Notes under the pieces: model-generated | Database searches by the model: none | Seen by the model: only the letters and a program-made list of their open reading frames with translations | What the model was told of the DNA's origin: nothing | Translations under genes and position numbers: made by a program | Assembly (NCBI RefSeq): GCF_000262345.1 | Contig: NZ_AJTQ01000359.1 | Location: 1-49,659 of the forward strand | Length of the DNA stretch: 49,659 nucleotides | Direction of reading: 5' to 3' | From: Streptomyces xiaopingdaonensis | GTDB taxonomy: Bacteria; Actinomycetota; Actinomycetes; Streptomycetales; Streptomycetaceae | Shown here: piece by piece, positions 1 to 8,797 of the stretch | Layout: the number at the start of each line of letters is the position of its first letter | How positions within the stretch are numbered: the stretch's first letter is position 1

Positions 1-21
1 AACTCCCGCGCGGCGTACCGG

Positions 22-1581
22 TTACGGCTCCCCGGCACCCGTCCACCCCGGCGGCGGAATCGGCGCCCCCGGCAACCGGACGACGGCCTCCGTGCCCCCG
101 CCCGGGGCCGCCCTCAACCGCACCTCGCCCCCCGCCTGCTCCACCGCCCGCTGCACGATCGAGAGCCCGAGCCCCGACCCGGGCATGCTCCGCGCGGACG
201 GAGAACGCCAGAACCGGTCGAACACGTAAGGGAGTTCTTCCTCGGCAACCCCGGCCCCGTGGTCGCGCACGAGCAGGACGCCCTCGTCGAGCGAGACCTC
301 CACCGTGCTGCCTTCCGGACTGAACTTGATCGCGTTGTCGAGCAGGTTGACCACCGACCGTTCGATCCCCGCCGGCTCCGCCCGCACGTACCACGGCTGC
401 CACCGCGCAACGACCTCCACCGAAGCCGCACGCAGCCGCACCCTCTCCACGGCACGCTCGACGGCCTCGTGGAGCGCCACCACACCGGTCCGCGCCGCCT
501 GCTCGGGGGCGGGCGCGGCGAGTTCGCGGAGATCCCCGATGAGCGTGTTGAGCTCCGTCATCTGCGCGGTGAGCGAGGCGAGGAGTTCCCTGCGGTCGTC
601 GGGACGCAGCGGGCGCCCCGTCTCCTCGCTCCGGGCGAGGAGTTCGACGTTGGTGCGCAGGGAGGTGAGCGGCGTGCGCAGCTCGTGCCCGGCGTCGGCG
701 ATGAGCTGGCGCTGGAGTTCACGCGAGGAGGCGAGAGCCTCCGTCATCGAGTTGAACGAACGGGAGAGCCGTGCGACCTCGTCGTCGCCCTCCACGGGAA
801 TGCGGACGGTGAGGTCCTCCGTCCTCGCCACGTGCTCGACGGCGCCGGTGAGCCGGTCGACGGGCCGCAGCCCCGCCCGCGCCAGCACGACGCCCGCACC
901 CGCGGCGGCGAGCACCCCGGCTCCCCCGACCGCGGCGAGGAAGAGCGCCAGCCGGTTGAGCGACTCGTCGGTCTCGGTGAGGGGACGGGCGAGCGAGACG
1001 GCGAGGCTGGTGCCGGGCACGGGTGTCGTGTGGACGCGGTAGTCGGCGCCGTCGCCGCTCTGCGCGTCGTGGAGGGATTCGTGCGACCGGCGCCGTGCGA
1101 CGTCGGTGTCGTCCTGCGTGACGTCGAGCTCCTCGCCGACGAGGACGCAACTGTTCCCCGCCTCGTCGACGGCTTGCACGGTCGCACCGAAGGGGTTCGG
1201 CGCCTTGGTGTCCGGCGGCGTGCACTGCCCGGAGCGCACCTGGTCGACGACGGTCTCGGGGGAGACGGCCGTCGTACGCAGCGAGTCGTCAAGGGAGTTG
1301 ACGAGCTGCGCCCGTACGAGGAACCAGCAGGCGGCGGCGGACGCGGCGACGGCGAGCGCCACGGTGAGCGCCGCGAGCGTCGCGAGCCGCGCACGGAGCG
1401 GGCGCCCTCTCCCGAACGGCACCCACCGGAGCACGCGCCGCAGCGCGCCCGAACCGGCCGGCGCCGGACCGGGGTCGGGCACATCGGGCGCGGCGCCGTA
1501 GCGGTCCTCTTCCGCCCCCGGGGCGCCCGAGCCGCCGGGCGCCGACGGGGGCGCGCCCTCCCCGCGCTCGCCGTCGCTCAC
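22..1581 (-). CDS. Sensor histidine kinase (HAMP, HisKA, HATPase)
   Basis: Membrane sensor kinase of 519 residues that should phosphorylate the response regulator encoded just upstream. Visible layout: a Pro/Gly-rich cytoplasmic N-terminus, a membrane helix at about residues 62-90, an extracytoplasmic sensor of about 115 residues with two cysteines (C120, C145), a second helix at about 210-236, a HAMP linker, the HisKA box [10 protein letters not shown] with the phospho-acceptor His at 299, an N-box with [10 protein letters not shown], and the [12 protein letters not shown] lid. Its ATG overlaps the regulator's TGA (ATGA at 1578-1581), so the two are translationally coupled. Kinase, regulator and protease together resemble the mycobacterial MprB-MprA-PepD envelope-stress module; the signal is unknown. 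Confidence 0.93.
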   Translation of the reverse strand: MSDGERGEGAPPSAPGGSGAPGAEEDRYGAAPDVPDPGPAPAGSGALRRVLRWVPFGRGRPLRARLATLAALTVALAVAASAAACWFLVRAQLVNSLDDSLRTTAVSPETVVDQVRSGQCTPPDTKAPNPFGATVQAVDEAGNSCVLVGEELDVTQDDTDVARRRSHESLHDAQSGDGADYRVHTTPVPGTSLAVSLARPLTETDESLNRLALFLAAVGGAGVLAAAGAGVVLARAGLRPVDRLTGAVEHVARTEDLTVRIPVEGDDEVARLSRSFNSMTEALASSRELQRQLIADAGHELRTPLTSLRTNVELLARSEETGRPLRPDDRRELLASLTAQMTELNTLIGDLRELAAPAPEQAARTGVVALHEAVERAVERVRLRAASVEVVARWQPWYVRAEPAGIERSVVNLLDNAIKFSPEGSTVEVSLDEGVLLVRDHGAGVAEEELPYVFDRFWRSPSARSMPGSGLGLSIVQRAVEQAGGEVRLRAAPGGGTEAVVRLPGAPIPPPGWTGAGEP

Positions 1582-2330
1582 CCGAGCCCCTCGCGCAGCA
1601 CGTACCCCACCCCGCGCACGGTGTGCACGAGCCGCGGTTCGCCCCCGGCCTCCGTCTTGCGGCGCAGGTACATCACGTACACGTCGAGGGAGTTGGAGGC
1701 CGGCTCGAAGTCGAACCCCCAGACGGCCTGGAGGATCTGTTCCCGCGTCAGGACCTGCCTCGGGTGGGAGAGGAACATCTCCAGCAGGGTGAACTCCGTG
1801 CGCGTCAGCTCGACGGAGCGGCCGTCCCGGGTGACCTCGCGCGTCCCGAGGTCCATCCGCAGCCCTCCGAAGGAGAGTGTCTCGGGCGCGGCCGCGCCCG
1901 CCGCCGCCTGCTCCTCCGCGTACGAGCGCCGACGGAGCAACGCGCGGACGCGCGCCAGGAGTTCGTCGAGCTCGAAGGGCTTGACGAGGTAGTCGTCGGC
2001 GCCCGCGTCGAGCCCGGTGACCCGGTCGCCGACGGTGTCACGGGCCGTCAGCATCAGCACCGGCACCCGTTCGCCCGCGCTCCGCAGGCGCCGCGCGGCG
2101 GTGAGGCCGTCCATCAGCGGCATCAGCACGTCGAGGACGACGAGGTCGGGGAGGTCGGCGCGGTCGGCCCTGGCAGACCGCGCCGGCGGCTCCTCGACGC
2201 CCATGCACTGGAGCGCCTCGTGCCCGTCGGCTGCCGTCTCCGTGCGGTATCCCTCGAACTCCAGGCTGCGGCGCAGGGCTTCGCGCACCGCCGGCTCGTC
2301 GTCGACGATGAGAATCTTCGCGGCTGCCAT
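1578..2330 (-). CDS. OmpR/MprA-type response regulator
   Basis: DNA-binding response regulator of 250 residues. The receiver has the acidic pair D10-D11, the phospho-acceptor D67 in VLDVLMP and a conserved Lys in DYLVKPFEL. It is followed by a winged-helix domain ([31 protein letters not shown]). A longer reading from 2369 exists, but I start at the ATG at 2330 because GGGAGG lies about 8 bases before it and the receiver fold begins there. The receiver carries an insertion of about 14 residues ([14 protein letters not shown]) before D67. The gene lies 35 bases after the protease gene and overlaps the kinase, so all three probably form one operon. Confidence 0.92.
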   Translation of the reverse strand: MAAAKILIVDDEPAVREALRRSLEFEGYRTETAADGHEALQCMGVEEPPARSARADRADLPDLVVLDVLMPLMDGLTAARRLRSAGERVPVLMLTARDTVGDRVTGLDAGADDYLVKPFELDELLARVRALLRRRSYAEEQAAAGAAAPETLSFGGLRMDLGTREVTRDGRSVELTRTEFTLLEMFLSHPRQVLTREQILQAVWGFDFEPASNSLDVYVMYLRRKTEAGGEPRLVHTVRGVGYVLREGLG

Positions 2331-2365
2331 GGGGACAGCCTCCCACCGCGGCAGCAGCGGCTGAC

Positions 2366-3376
2366 TCACCCCTGGCCGCGCAGGTCGCCGAGGAGCTTCT
2401 CCACGTCGTCGACCGGGATCGCAAACCCGAGCCCGACGCTCCCCGACGAGGCGCCCGCGGACTCCCCGGACGACGAACCGGCCGCATACATCGCCGAGTT
2501 GATGCCGACGACCTTCCCCGACATGTCGACGAGCGCCCCGCCGGAGTTGCCGGGGTTGAGCGAGGCGTCGGTCTGGATCGCCTTGTACGTCGTCGTCGAC
2601 CCGCCGACGCCGCCGTTGTACTCGCCGCCGCCGAACTCGAACGGCCAGTGCTCCTGCCCGCTCCGCTCCCCCTCCGAGCCCTTAGGGACCGTCACCTCGC
2701 GGTCCTTGGCCGAGACGATGCCGCTGGTCACGGTCCCCGAGAGGCCCTCGGGCGAGCCGATCGCGACGACCTGGTCGCCGACGCCGAGCGCGTCCGAGTC
2801 GCCGAGTTCGACGGGCTCGTAGTCGCCGTCCCCCTCCGCTTCGAGAAGGGCGAGGTCGTGGTCGGCGTCGGTGCCGACGACCTCGGCCGTCTCGGTCCGG
2901 CCGCCCTCGAAAGTGACCTCGACCCGATCGGTACCGGAAACGACGTGGTTGTTGGTCAGCATCTCGCCGCCCTCACTGATCACCACCCCGGAACCGGTGG
3001 ACTGCCCTCCGGAGCCGGACGCCTTGATCTCCACCACCCCCGACCGAACCGACTCCGCCACCTCGGAGACGCCGCCGACGGACGAGGCGTTGTCCCCGGA
3101 GGCCACGGGAGCCGCAGCCGAGGACCCGCCGTCGCCGACGAGCTGCTGGAGCCCGACGGCTGCTGCCCCACCGACCGTCGCCGCGCCGACGGCGACGGCG
3201 GCGAGGAGCGCGATCGGGCGGCGCCTCCTGCGCCGGGCGTGCGCCGCTTCCCCGAAGGGCGCGTATCCGGGCGGCGGCTCCGCGTCACCGCCTGCCGACG
3301 GGGACAGCGCCGTCGTGGACTGCTCGTCGAACGGGGGCTGCTGGCGGGCCTGATGCCCGAACTCGTGTGCACTCAT
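2366..3376 (-). CDS. HtrA/PepD-like trypsin-fold serine protease, membrane-anchored, no PDZ
   Basis: S1C-type protease of 336 residues with a charged cytoplasmic head, one membrane helix at about 54-76 and an extracellular chymotrypsin-fold domain. The catalytic triad is visible as H144 (TNNHVV), D174 (DHDLALLE) and S278 (NPGNSGGAL). Typical HtrA and PepD proteins end in one or two PDZ domains; here the chain stops about 55 residues after the Ser, so PDZ regulation is absent. A Gly/Ser-rich insertion ([16 protein letters not shown]) interrupts the last strands. An upstream in-frame extension to 3595 is ignored because it looks like non-coding composition. It is first in the operon with the two-component system, suggesting envelope proteostasis. 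Confidence 0.9.
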   Translation of the reverse strand: MSAHEFGHQARQQPPFDEQSTTALSPSAGGDAEPPPGYAPFGEAAHARRRRRRPIALLAAVAVGAATVGGAAAVGLQQLVGDGGSSAAAPVASGDNASSVGGVSEVAESVRSGVVEIKASGSGGQSTGSGVVISEGGEMLTNNHVVSGTDRVEVTFEGGRTETAEVVGTDADHDLALLEAEGDGDYEPVELGDSDALGVGDQVVAIGSPEGLSGTVTSGIVSAKDREVTVPKGSEGERSGQEHWPFEFGGGEYNGGVGGSTTTYKAIQTDASLNPGNSGGALVDMSGKVVGINSAMYAAGSSSGESAGASSGSVGLGFAIPVDDVEKLLGDLRGQG

Positions 3377-3476
3377 ACGACCGAGCCTGCGGCGCGTCCA
3401 TGAGAACCGGCTGAAGACGCCCTGAAAAACCGCGAAGTACTCCACCGCCCGGCCGGAGCCCCGGGACGGGCCAGCC

Positions 3477-4547
3477 TCAGAGCGCTTGCCGCGGCCCGCC
3501 GCTCGGCGCCGGGCACCCGCACGACCTGCGCACCACGAGCCCCGAGGGGAACTGGCGCACCCGCCCCTTGCCCGTGGTTCCGCCCCCGCGGGCACCGGGA
3601 ACGCGCAACGAGTCGTCGAGGACGAGATCGACGGCGGCCTTCGCCATCGCCTCGCGGTCGGAGCCGACGGTGGTGAGCGGCGGATCGGTGAGCGCCGCCT
3701 CCTTCACGTTGTCGAAGCCGATCACGGCGAGGTCCTGCGGCACCTCCAGGCCCAGCTCCCGTGCGGCACGCAGGACGCCGATCGCCTGGTCGTCGGTGGA
3801 GCAGAAGAGCGCCGTCGGGCGATCCTCGCGTGCGAGCAGGTCGAGGGCGAGTAGGTAGGTGTCGTAGCGGTTGTACGGAGCCTGGAAGAGGCGGCCCTCG
3901 GTGGAGCATCCCGCCTCGGCCATCGCACGCTGCCACCCCTCGACGTGGTCGGTGACCGGGTCGCCCTGCGGGGGCGTCGAGTCGATGCCGCCGAGGCAGG
4001 CGACGTACTCGTGGCCGTGCTCCAGCAGGTGCCGGGTGGCGAGTTGGGCGCCCCCCGTGTCGTCGAGGACGACGGCGACGTCGTCGATCGCCTCGGGACG
4101 GCGATGGAGGAGGACGACGCGGGCGTCCCAGGCGTCGATCTCGGTGGCGGCGCGCTCGCTCGGCCCCTGGCTGATGAGGATCAGCCCGGAGACGCGCATC
4201 CCGAGGAAGGCGCGGAGGTAGTGCACCTCGCGGCCGTCGAGGTAGTCGGAGTTGCCGACGAGGACCATCTTTCCGCGCTCGGCCGCGGCCTGTTCGACGG
4301 CGTGTGCCATCTCGGCGAAGAACGGCTGACGGGCGTCCGGCACGACCAGGCCGATCAGATCCGTCCGGCGCGAGGCCATCGCCTGCGCGACCCGGTCGGG
4401 CCGGTACCCCAGCTCCTGGATGGCCGCGAGGACGCGCTCCTTCGTGGCCGGCGCGACGGGCCTCGGACCGTCATTGATCACATAGCTGACGACCGCGGTC
4501 GAGGTCCCCGCCAGTCTTGCCACGTCGTCTCGCGTCACCTTGGCCAC
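3477..4547 (-). CDS. LacI-family transcriptional regulator
   Basis: Repressor-type regulator of 356 residues. The N-terminal LacI helix-turn-helix ([20 protein letters not shown]) and hinge ([20 protein letters not shown]) are clear, followed by the periplasmic-binding-protein-like effector domain ([22 protein letters not shown], then [10 protein letters not shown]). LacI proteins usually respond to a sugar or nucleoside, but no transporter or catabolic gene lies nearby, so the ligand cannot be guessed. It sits between the protease operon and glnR, all on the same strand, with 100 bases to the protease start and 23 bases from glnR's stop, so read-through from glnR is possible. Confidence 0.9.
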   Translation of the reverse strand: MAKVTRDDVARLAGTSTAVVSYVINDGPRPVAPATKERVLAAIQELGYRPDRVAQAMASRRTDLIGLVVPDARQPFFAEMAHAVEQAAAERGKMVLVGNSDYLDGREVHYLRAFLGMRVSGLILISQGPSERAATEIDAWDARVVLLHRRPEAIDDVAVVLDDTGGAQLATRHLLEHGHEYVACLGGIDSTPPQGDPVTDHVEGWQRAMAEAGCSTEGRLFQAPYNRYDTYLLALDLLAREDRPTALFCSTDDQAIGVLRAARELGLEVPQDLAVIGFDNVKEAALTDPPLTTVGSDREAMAKAAVDLVLDDSLRVPGARGGGTTGKGRVRQFPSGLVVRRSCGCPAPSGGPRQAL

Positions 4548-4570
4548 TCGGCCAGTCTACGCGGGATGCG

Positions 4571-5380
4571 TCATCCCTTCGCCCTGCGTGCGGACGCCTG
4601 TTCGGCGTCCGGCCCGGCCTCCTCGACGGCCTCCTTTGCGAGCTGCGCCGCGGCCTCCGCGACCGTTCCGCCACCGGCCGCCGGCCGCCGGCCCGCCGCC
4701 TTCTCCCCCTTCTCGGGCGTGACGAAGCGATAGCCGACGTTGCGCACCGTACCGATGAGCGACTCGTGTTCGGGCCCGAGTTTGGCGCGAAGCCGCCGCA
4801 CGTGGACGTCGACGGTACGGGTGCCGCCGAAGTAGTCGTACCCCCAGACCTCCTGGAGCAGTTGGGCGCGCGTGAAGACCCGCCCGGGGTGCTGGGCGAG
4901 GTACTTCAGCAGCTCGAACTCCTTGAAGGTGAGGTCGAGGGTGCGGCCCTTGAGCTTGGCGCTGTAGGTGGCCTCGTCGACGGAGAGGTCGCCGTTGCGG
5001 ATCTCGGCAGGGCCCTCGTCGACGGCGATCTGCCTGCGGCCCATCGCCAACCGGAGTCTCGCCTCCACCTCGGCGGGGCCGGCCGTGTCGAGCAGGACGT
5101 CGTCGACGCCCCACTCCGCCGTGACGGCCGCGAGACCGCCCTCGGTGACGATCAACAGCAGCGGGCTGCCGGGGCCCGTCGAGCGCAGGAGCTGGCAGAG
5201 CGACCTCACCTGCGGAAGGTCCCGCCGGCCGTCGACGAGGATCACGTCGGATTCGGGGGCGTCGACGAGCGCGGGACCCTCGGCGGGCACGACGCGGACA
5301 TTGTGCAGCAGCAGGCCCAGTGCGGGGAGGACCTCGGTGGACGGCTGGACGGCATTGGTCAGGAGCAGCAGCGAACTCAT
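4571..5380 (-). CDS. glnR: GlnR, orphan OmpR-type nitrogen regulator
   Basis: Global nitrogen-assimilation regulator of 269 residues that in Streptomyces controls glnA, glnII, amtB and nitrate/nitrite genes (established for S. coelicolor GlnR). The receiver opens [20 protein letters not shown] and keeps D50 (VILVDGRRD) but lacks the normal acidic pair near the N-terminus, as expected for an atypical regulator that is not phosphorylated by a partner kinase. The winged helix is near-canonical ([40 protein letters not shown]). The start at 5380 has GGGAGGG upstream; in-frame sequence beyond it is not used. A low-complexity Ala/Glu/Gly tail of about 45 residues follows the DNA-binding domain. No kinase gene adjoins it. 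Confidence 0.95.
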   Translation of the reverse strand: MSSLLLLTNAVQPSTEVLPALGLLLHNVRVVPAEGPALVDAPESDVILVDGRRDLPQVRSLCQLLRSTGPGSPLLLIVTEGGLAAVTAEWGVDDVLLDTAGPAEVEARLRLAMGRRQIAVDEGPAEIRNGDLSVDEATYSAKLKGRTLDLTFKEFELLKYLAQHPGRVFTRAQLLQEVWGYDYFGGTRTVDVHVRRLRAKLGPEHESLIGTVRNVGYRFVTPEKGEKAAGRRPAAGGGTVAEAAAQLAKEAVEEAGPDAEQASARRAKG

Positions 5381-5678
5381 GCGCGGGCGCCCTCCCCGTG
5401 GCTCGTATGGTGTGCGGTCCCGCGGTCGCGGGTCGATGCGTTTCGCTTGCCCATCGGGGTCCCTTCCCCGGCCCCTTCGAAGAGGGGCCGCCCAGGCGGA
5501 GATCTGGGGTTCGGCTGCACTGCTTCGTACTCGTCGCCGCTCACGGGGCGCAGGTGAACCGGCGTCCATTTTATGCCGCTTCGGCGCGGTACCGCCCAGG
5601 AGGAGCGTCCTCCCGGAAAGCACAAAAGGACCCGGGGGCGACGCTGCCCGAGTCCTTCTGCCGAGCAGAATAGCGGAC
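5381..5678. promoter_or_regulatory. Divergent intergenic region between glnR and the hydrolase
   Basis: About 300 bases with no convincing gene. It must hold the glnR promoter on the minus strand. On the plus side, CAGAAT at 5666-5671 lies seven bases before the hydrolase ATG and could be its -10 element. An imperfect inverted repeat at 5626-5657 (AAGGACCCGGG with CCCGAGTCCTT) could act as a terminator-like hairpin or an operator. A short AT-rich patch (CATTTTATGCC) lies near 5567-5577. No GlnR box could be assigned by eye. Confidence 0.4.
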
Positions 5679-6623
5679 ATGGACGACGCAGCCGAGTGTG
5701 AGATCGATCGCCTTCGCAGCGAACCGGCCACGGAGCGTGGCGACTTGCCGCCCTCCGCACCGCCTCCGCGGCTGCGCCGCCGGCTCGTCACCGCGGACGG
5801 CGTCGGCATCGAGGCCGCGTACGCAGGCCGCTCGGACCACGTGCACGCGCCGCCCGCGCTCGTCCTCGCGCACGGCTTCACCGGCGCCCTCGACCGCCCG
5901 GCTCTGGCCAGGGCCGCACGGCTGCTCTCCCGGTACGCCTCCGTCGTCACCTTCTCCTTCCGGGGACACGGGCGCTCCGGCGGCCGCTCCACCGTCGGCG
6001 ACCTGGAGGTCCACGACCTCGCAGCGGCCGTCGCCTGGGCCCGCGAGCTCGGCCACGAGCGGGTGGCGACCGTGGGCTTCTCGATGGGTGGTTCGGTGGT
6101 GCTGCGCCACGGGGCGCTCGTCGACGCCGACGAGCGCACGGGCGCGGACGCCGTCGTGGCCGTGAGCGCCCCCGCGCGCTGGTACTACCGCGGCACCCCC
6201 TCGATGCGGCGGCTGCACTTCGCCATCCAGCACCCACTGGGCCGGCTCGTCTCCCGGTACGGACTCGGGACACGCGTCCGCGCCGGCGACTGGGACCCCG
6301 TGCCGCTCCCGCCCGTCGCCGCGGCCCCGCTCGTCGCGCCGACCCCGCTGCTCCTCGTCCACGGCGACCGCGACCCCTACTTCCCGCTCGACCACCCCTG
6401 CTCCCTCGCGGAGGCCGCCTCCCCCGACCACACGGAACTGTGGATCGAACCCGACTTCGGCCACGCGGAGAACGCGGCGTCCGCCCCCCTCCTGCACCGC
6501 ATCGGGGAGTGGACGACGCTGCAGACCGCAGCGGGACCACGGGCGGATGCGGCGGCCGCTTCCCGGAGGGGCCATGATGGGCGCCCGCGCACCGACGCGG
6601 CCCCGGGCAACCACACGGACTGA
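5679..6623 (+). CDS. Alpha/beta hydrolase
   Basis: Soluble alpha/beta-hydrolase-fold enzyme of 314 residues. The oxyanion-region HGFTG is at 65-69, the nucleophile elbow GFSMGGS puts Ser at 136, an acid residue is in the HGDRDPYF segment and the catalytic His in PDFGHAENA. The sequence [11 protein letters not shown] is typical of esterase or lipase-like members. The substrate is unknown. The first 30 residues are poorly ordered in composition. No Shine-Dalgarno sequence precedes the ATG, but CAGAAT lies seven bases upstream, which fits a leaderless mRNA. The MoaD-like gene follows after 11 bases, so the three genes to 7773 look co-transcribed. Confidence 0.88.
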   Translation: MDDAAECEIDRLRSEPATERGDLPPSAPPPRLRRRLVTADGVGIEAAYAGRSDHVHAPPALVLAHGFTGALDRPALARAARLLSRYASVVTFSFRGHGRSGGRSTVGDLEVHDLAAAVAWARELGHERVATVGFSMGGSVVLRHGALVDADERTGADAVVAVSAPARWYYRGTPSMRRLHFAIQHPLGRLVSRYGLGTRVRAGDWDPVPLPPVAAAPLVAPTPLLLVHGDRDPYFPLDHPCSLAEAASPDHTELWIEPDFGHAENAASAPLLHRIGEWTTLQTAAGPRADAAAASRRGHDGRPRTDAAPGNHTD

Positions 6624-6634
6624 GAGGGACGACC

Positions 6635-6901
6635 ATGCCGAGCGGCACGATCCGCTACTGGGCGGCGGCGAAGGCCGCCGCCGGCACCGCGGAGGAGCGG
6701 TACGAGGCGGCGACGCTCGCCGCCGCGCTCGACGGCGCCCGCGCCCACCGCAGCGACCGGCCGGAGTTCGCGCGGGTGCTGCTGCGCTGCTCGTTCCTGG
6801 TCGACGGGGAGCAGGTGGGCGCCCGCCCGCACGAAAGCGTCGAGCTGCGCGAGGGCAGCACCGTAGAGGTCCTCCCGCCGTTCGCCGGAGGTGCCCGATG
6901 A
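6635..6901 (+). CDS. MoaD/ThiS-family beta-grasp sulfur-carrier-like protein
   Basis: Small ubiquitin-like protein of 88 residues (IRYWAAAKAAAGTAEERYEA at the start, VELREGSTVEVLPPFAGGAR at the end). MoaD and ThiS donate sulfur through a C-terminal Gly-Gly thiocarboxylate; the GG here is followed by two more residues, Ala-Arg, so activation would need trimming or the protein may not be a conventional carrier. GGGACGAC upstream of the ATG is a weak ribosome site. Its stop overlaps the start of the membrane protein (ATGA), implying coupling. No moaE, moeB or thiazole gene is nearby, so the pathway is undetermined. Confidence 0.82.
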   Translation: MPSGTIRYWAAAKAAAGTAEERYEAATLAAALDGARAHRSDRPEFARVLLRCSFLVDGEQVGARPHESVELREGSTVEVLPPFAGGAR

Positions 6902-7773
6902 CCGGCCACCCGCACCCCGGACCGCTCCCGCCCGAGGGCGGGCCGCAGGGCGCGGTCACCGTCCCGCAGGCGCCGGACACGACCTCCAACGCGGCGCCGC
7001 CGCAACCGCGTTCGGGCGGACGCCACGTCGCGCCGCGTACGCCGGGGGCGCCCGGCTCGCCGCTGATCGCGCCGGGCATCGCGTCGGCGCTGTGCACCGC
7101 CGGGCTCGCGGCGCTGCTCGCCGCGGGGGCGCAGCCGGGGCTGCCCGCGCTCGCCGTCGCCGTCGTGCTGCTGCAGGCCGTGACGGCGGCCGGCTGGTAC
7201 CGGCTCAACGGGATGTGGCCGGCGCGCCAGGGGATCGCTCTCGTCTTCCTCTCCGCGCTCGTCGCGGACGGCGGGTTGCTCCTCGCCGGTGCCGAGCGGG
7301 CGCCGCTCGTCATCCTCGGGACGCTCGGCGTGTGGCTGCTCCTCGCGCTCGCCGCACGGCTGCGCGACCGGTCGGGACCCGACGAACGCCTCTACGCGCT
7401 CACGGCCGACTGCACCGCGACCGTCGTCACCCTGCTCGTCTCCGGATACCTGCTCGCTCCGCGGGACGCCGTCGTCGTCACGGTGATCGCCGTAGCGGGC
7501 ACGGCGGTTGTGCGTGCCGTGGTGCCGGGGATCGCCGGGGTCCCGGTCGCCCTTCTCGCCGGTGCGGCCGCCGGCTGGGGCATCGGTGAGCTGACGGGCA
7601 TGGGGGCGCTCGGTGCGGCGCTCGGGCTCGCGGTGGGGATCGCGGCGCTCCTCGGGCTGCGGGTGGCGAGCTACGACTTCCCGTCGCGGTTCGTCCACAT
7701 GACGGCCGGGGTGGCGCTGCCGCTCGCCTTCGCCGCGCCCGTCGCGCACTTCCTCGGCTCCGTGCTCGGCTGA
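6898..7773 (+). CDS. Integral membrane protein, function unknown
   Basis: Protein of 291 residues. The first 50 or so are Pro/Gly-rich and probably cytoplasmic. About eight hydrophobic segments follow, starting with LIAPGIASALCTAGLAALLA and ending with LPLAFAAPVAHFLGSVLG. I see no catalytic motif, transporter signature or lipobox. The ATG overlaps the stop of the MoaD-like gene by four bases, so translation is probably coupled. A downstream ATG could be the true start if the Pro-rich head is not translated. Conserved-hypothetical membrane proteins at this place are usual in Streptomyces, but I cannot assign a role. Confidence 0.8.
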   Translation: MTGHPHPGPLPPEGGPQGAVTVPQAPDTTSNAAPPQPRSGGRHVAPRTPGAPGSPLIAPGIASALCTAGLAALLAAGAQPGLPALAVAVVLLQAVTAAGWYRLNGMWPARQGIALVFLSALVADGGLLLAGAERAPLVILGTLGVWLLLALAARLRDRSGPDERLYALTADCTATVVTLLVSGYLLAPRDAVVVTVIAVAGTAVVRAVVPGIAGVPVALLAGAAAGWGIGELTGMGALGAALGLAVGIAALLGLRVASYDFPSRFVHMTAGVALPLAFAAPVAHFLGSVLG

Positions 7774-7882
7774 GCGCTCGGCCGACCGGGGAGCGTCGCG
7801 CGGTGTCATCGGCTCCCTGACCCGCGTGTCCGCCGGCTCGGTTACGCTCGCGGCAGCCGAGAGTATGGGGGAAGCAACCGCG

Positions 7883-8605
7883 ATGCGCGCACTTCGCATA
7901 GTCCTCGTCGTCCTCGTGGTCCTGGCAGGACTCGCCGTCGGGGCCGACCGCCTGGCGGTGAACCTCGCCGAGGACGAGGCCGCCGACAAGGTCCGGGAGC
8001 AGATCGAGGGGCACGAGTCGGTCGAGGGCAACGTCGACACCTCCGTCTCGATCAACGGATTCCCCTTTCTCACGCAGCTCGCCTCGCGAGAGTTCGGCGA
8101 CGTCGAGTTCGGGCTCAAGGGGCTCACGACGGGGACGGACGACCGCAAGATCACCATCTCCAAGGTCGACGTCCACGGCGAACAGGTCCGCACCAACAGC
8201 GACTACAGCGAGGTGACGGCGGACCGCGCCCGCGGCGAGGCGCTCATCAAGTACGACGACCTCTCCTCCGCCGCCGGCGATGGCACAAGCGTCGCCTGGG
8301 CCGGCAAGGACGACCCCGAGAAGGTGAAGATCACCAAGAAGGTCCCCGTGGTCGGCTCCGTGACGGTGATCAGCTCGGCGACGATAAAGGGCAAGCACAC
8401 CGTCCGCCTCAACGCCGACGAGATAAAGGGCGAGGGCCCGCTCGGCATGGCCAAGGGCGTCCTCGACCGCCTCGTCCGCGACCGGATCGACGACGACTGG
8501 GACTTCGACGCCCTCCCCTCCGAACTCAAGCTGGAGGAGGCCCGCCCCACCGAGGAGGGCATCGTGGTGACCCTCAGCGGCAAGGACGTGAAGTTCACGG
8601 GGTAG
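7883..8605 (+). CDS. DUF2993 (LmeA-like) lipid-binding-type protein
   Basis: Protein of 240 residues. It has an N-terminal hydrophobic helix (LRIVLVVLVVLAGLAVGADR) acting as signal or anchor and a DUF2993 body. The opening (VNLAEDEAADKVREQ), SINGFPFLTQLASREFGDVE and the C-terminal ELKLEEARPTEEGIVVTLSG are typical. Family members such as mycobacterial LmeA are extracytoplasmic and bind phospholipids; the role in Streptomyces is inferred. I choose the ATG at 7883 because GGGGGAAG lies about nine bases upstream; an in-frame start at 7826 would put extra residues ahead of the signal sequence. TACGCT near 7843 is a candidate -10. The gene stands alone, just before the CRISPR leader. Confidence 0.88.
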   Translation: MRALRIVLVVLVVLAGLAVGADRLAVNLAEDEAADKVREQIEGHESVEGNVDTSVSINGFPFLTQLASREFGDVEFGLKGLTTGTDDRKITISKVDVHGEQVRTNSDYSEVTADRARGEALIKYDDLSSAAGDGTSVAWAGKDDPEKVKITKKVPVVGSVTVISSATIKGKHTVRLNADEIKGEGPLGMAKGVLDRLVRDRIDDDWDFDALPSELKLEEARPTEEGIVVTLSGKDVKFTG

Positions 8606-8797
8606 GACGGTTGATGGGCCGGGTCGGCTGCTGCGGGAACTCTTCGCTGCCGGGGCAGAGTTGGTCGTGGCAGCGGGCTGGGTGAGCTGCTCGCGTCGGG
8701 AGGTGGGTGGGCTTCTGTCCTCTGTTGCGTATTGCCGGATTCTGCGGAAGTTGCTTGGGGGCGGTTTCCCGGCCGATGAAGACGCAGGTCGCGGAGG
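8606..8797 (+). promoter_or_regulatory. Probable CRISPR leader
   Basis: 192 bases between the DUF2993 stop and the first CRISPR repeat. It holds no gene I can support. The part nearest the array (about 8705-8775) is richer in T than its surroundings (TTCTGTCCTCTGTTGCGTATTG), as expected of a leader. The array's degenerate repeats are all at the far end, which also places the leader here. The exact promoter cannot be fixed by eye. Confidence 0.55.

Noticed and set aside
4571..6139. A 522-codon version of glnR
   Set aside because: The extra N-terminal 250 codons read antisense to the divergent hydrolase; the start at 5380 has a ribosome site and gives the family's length.
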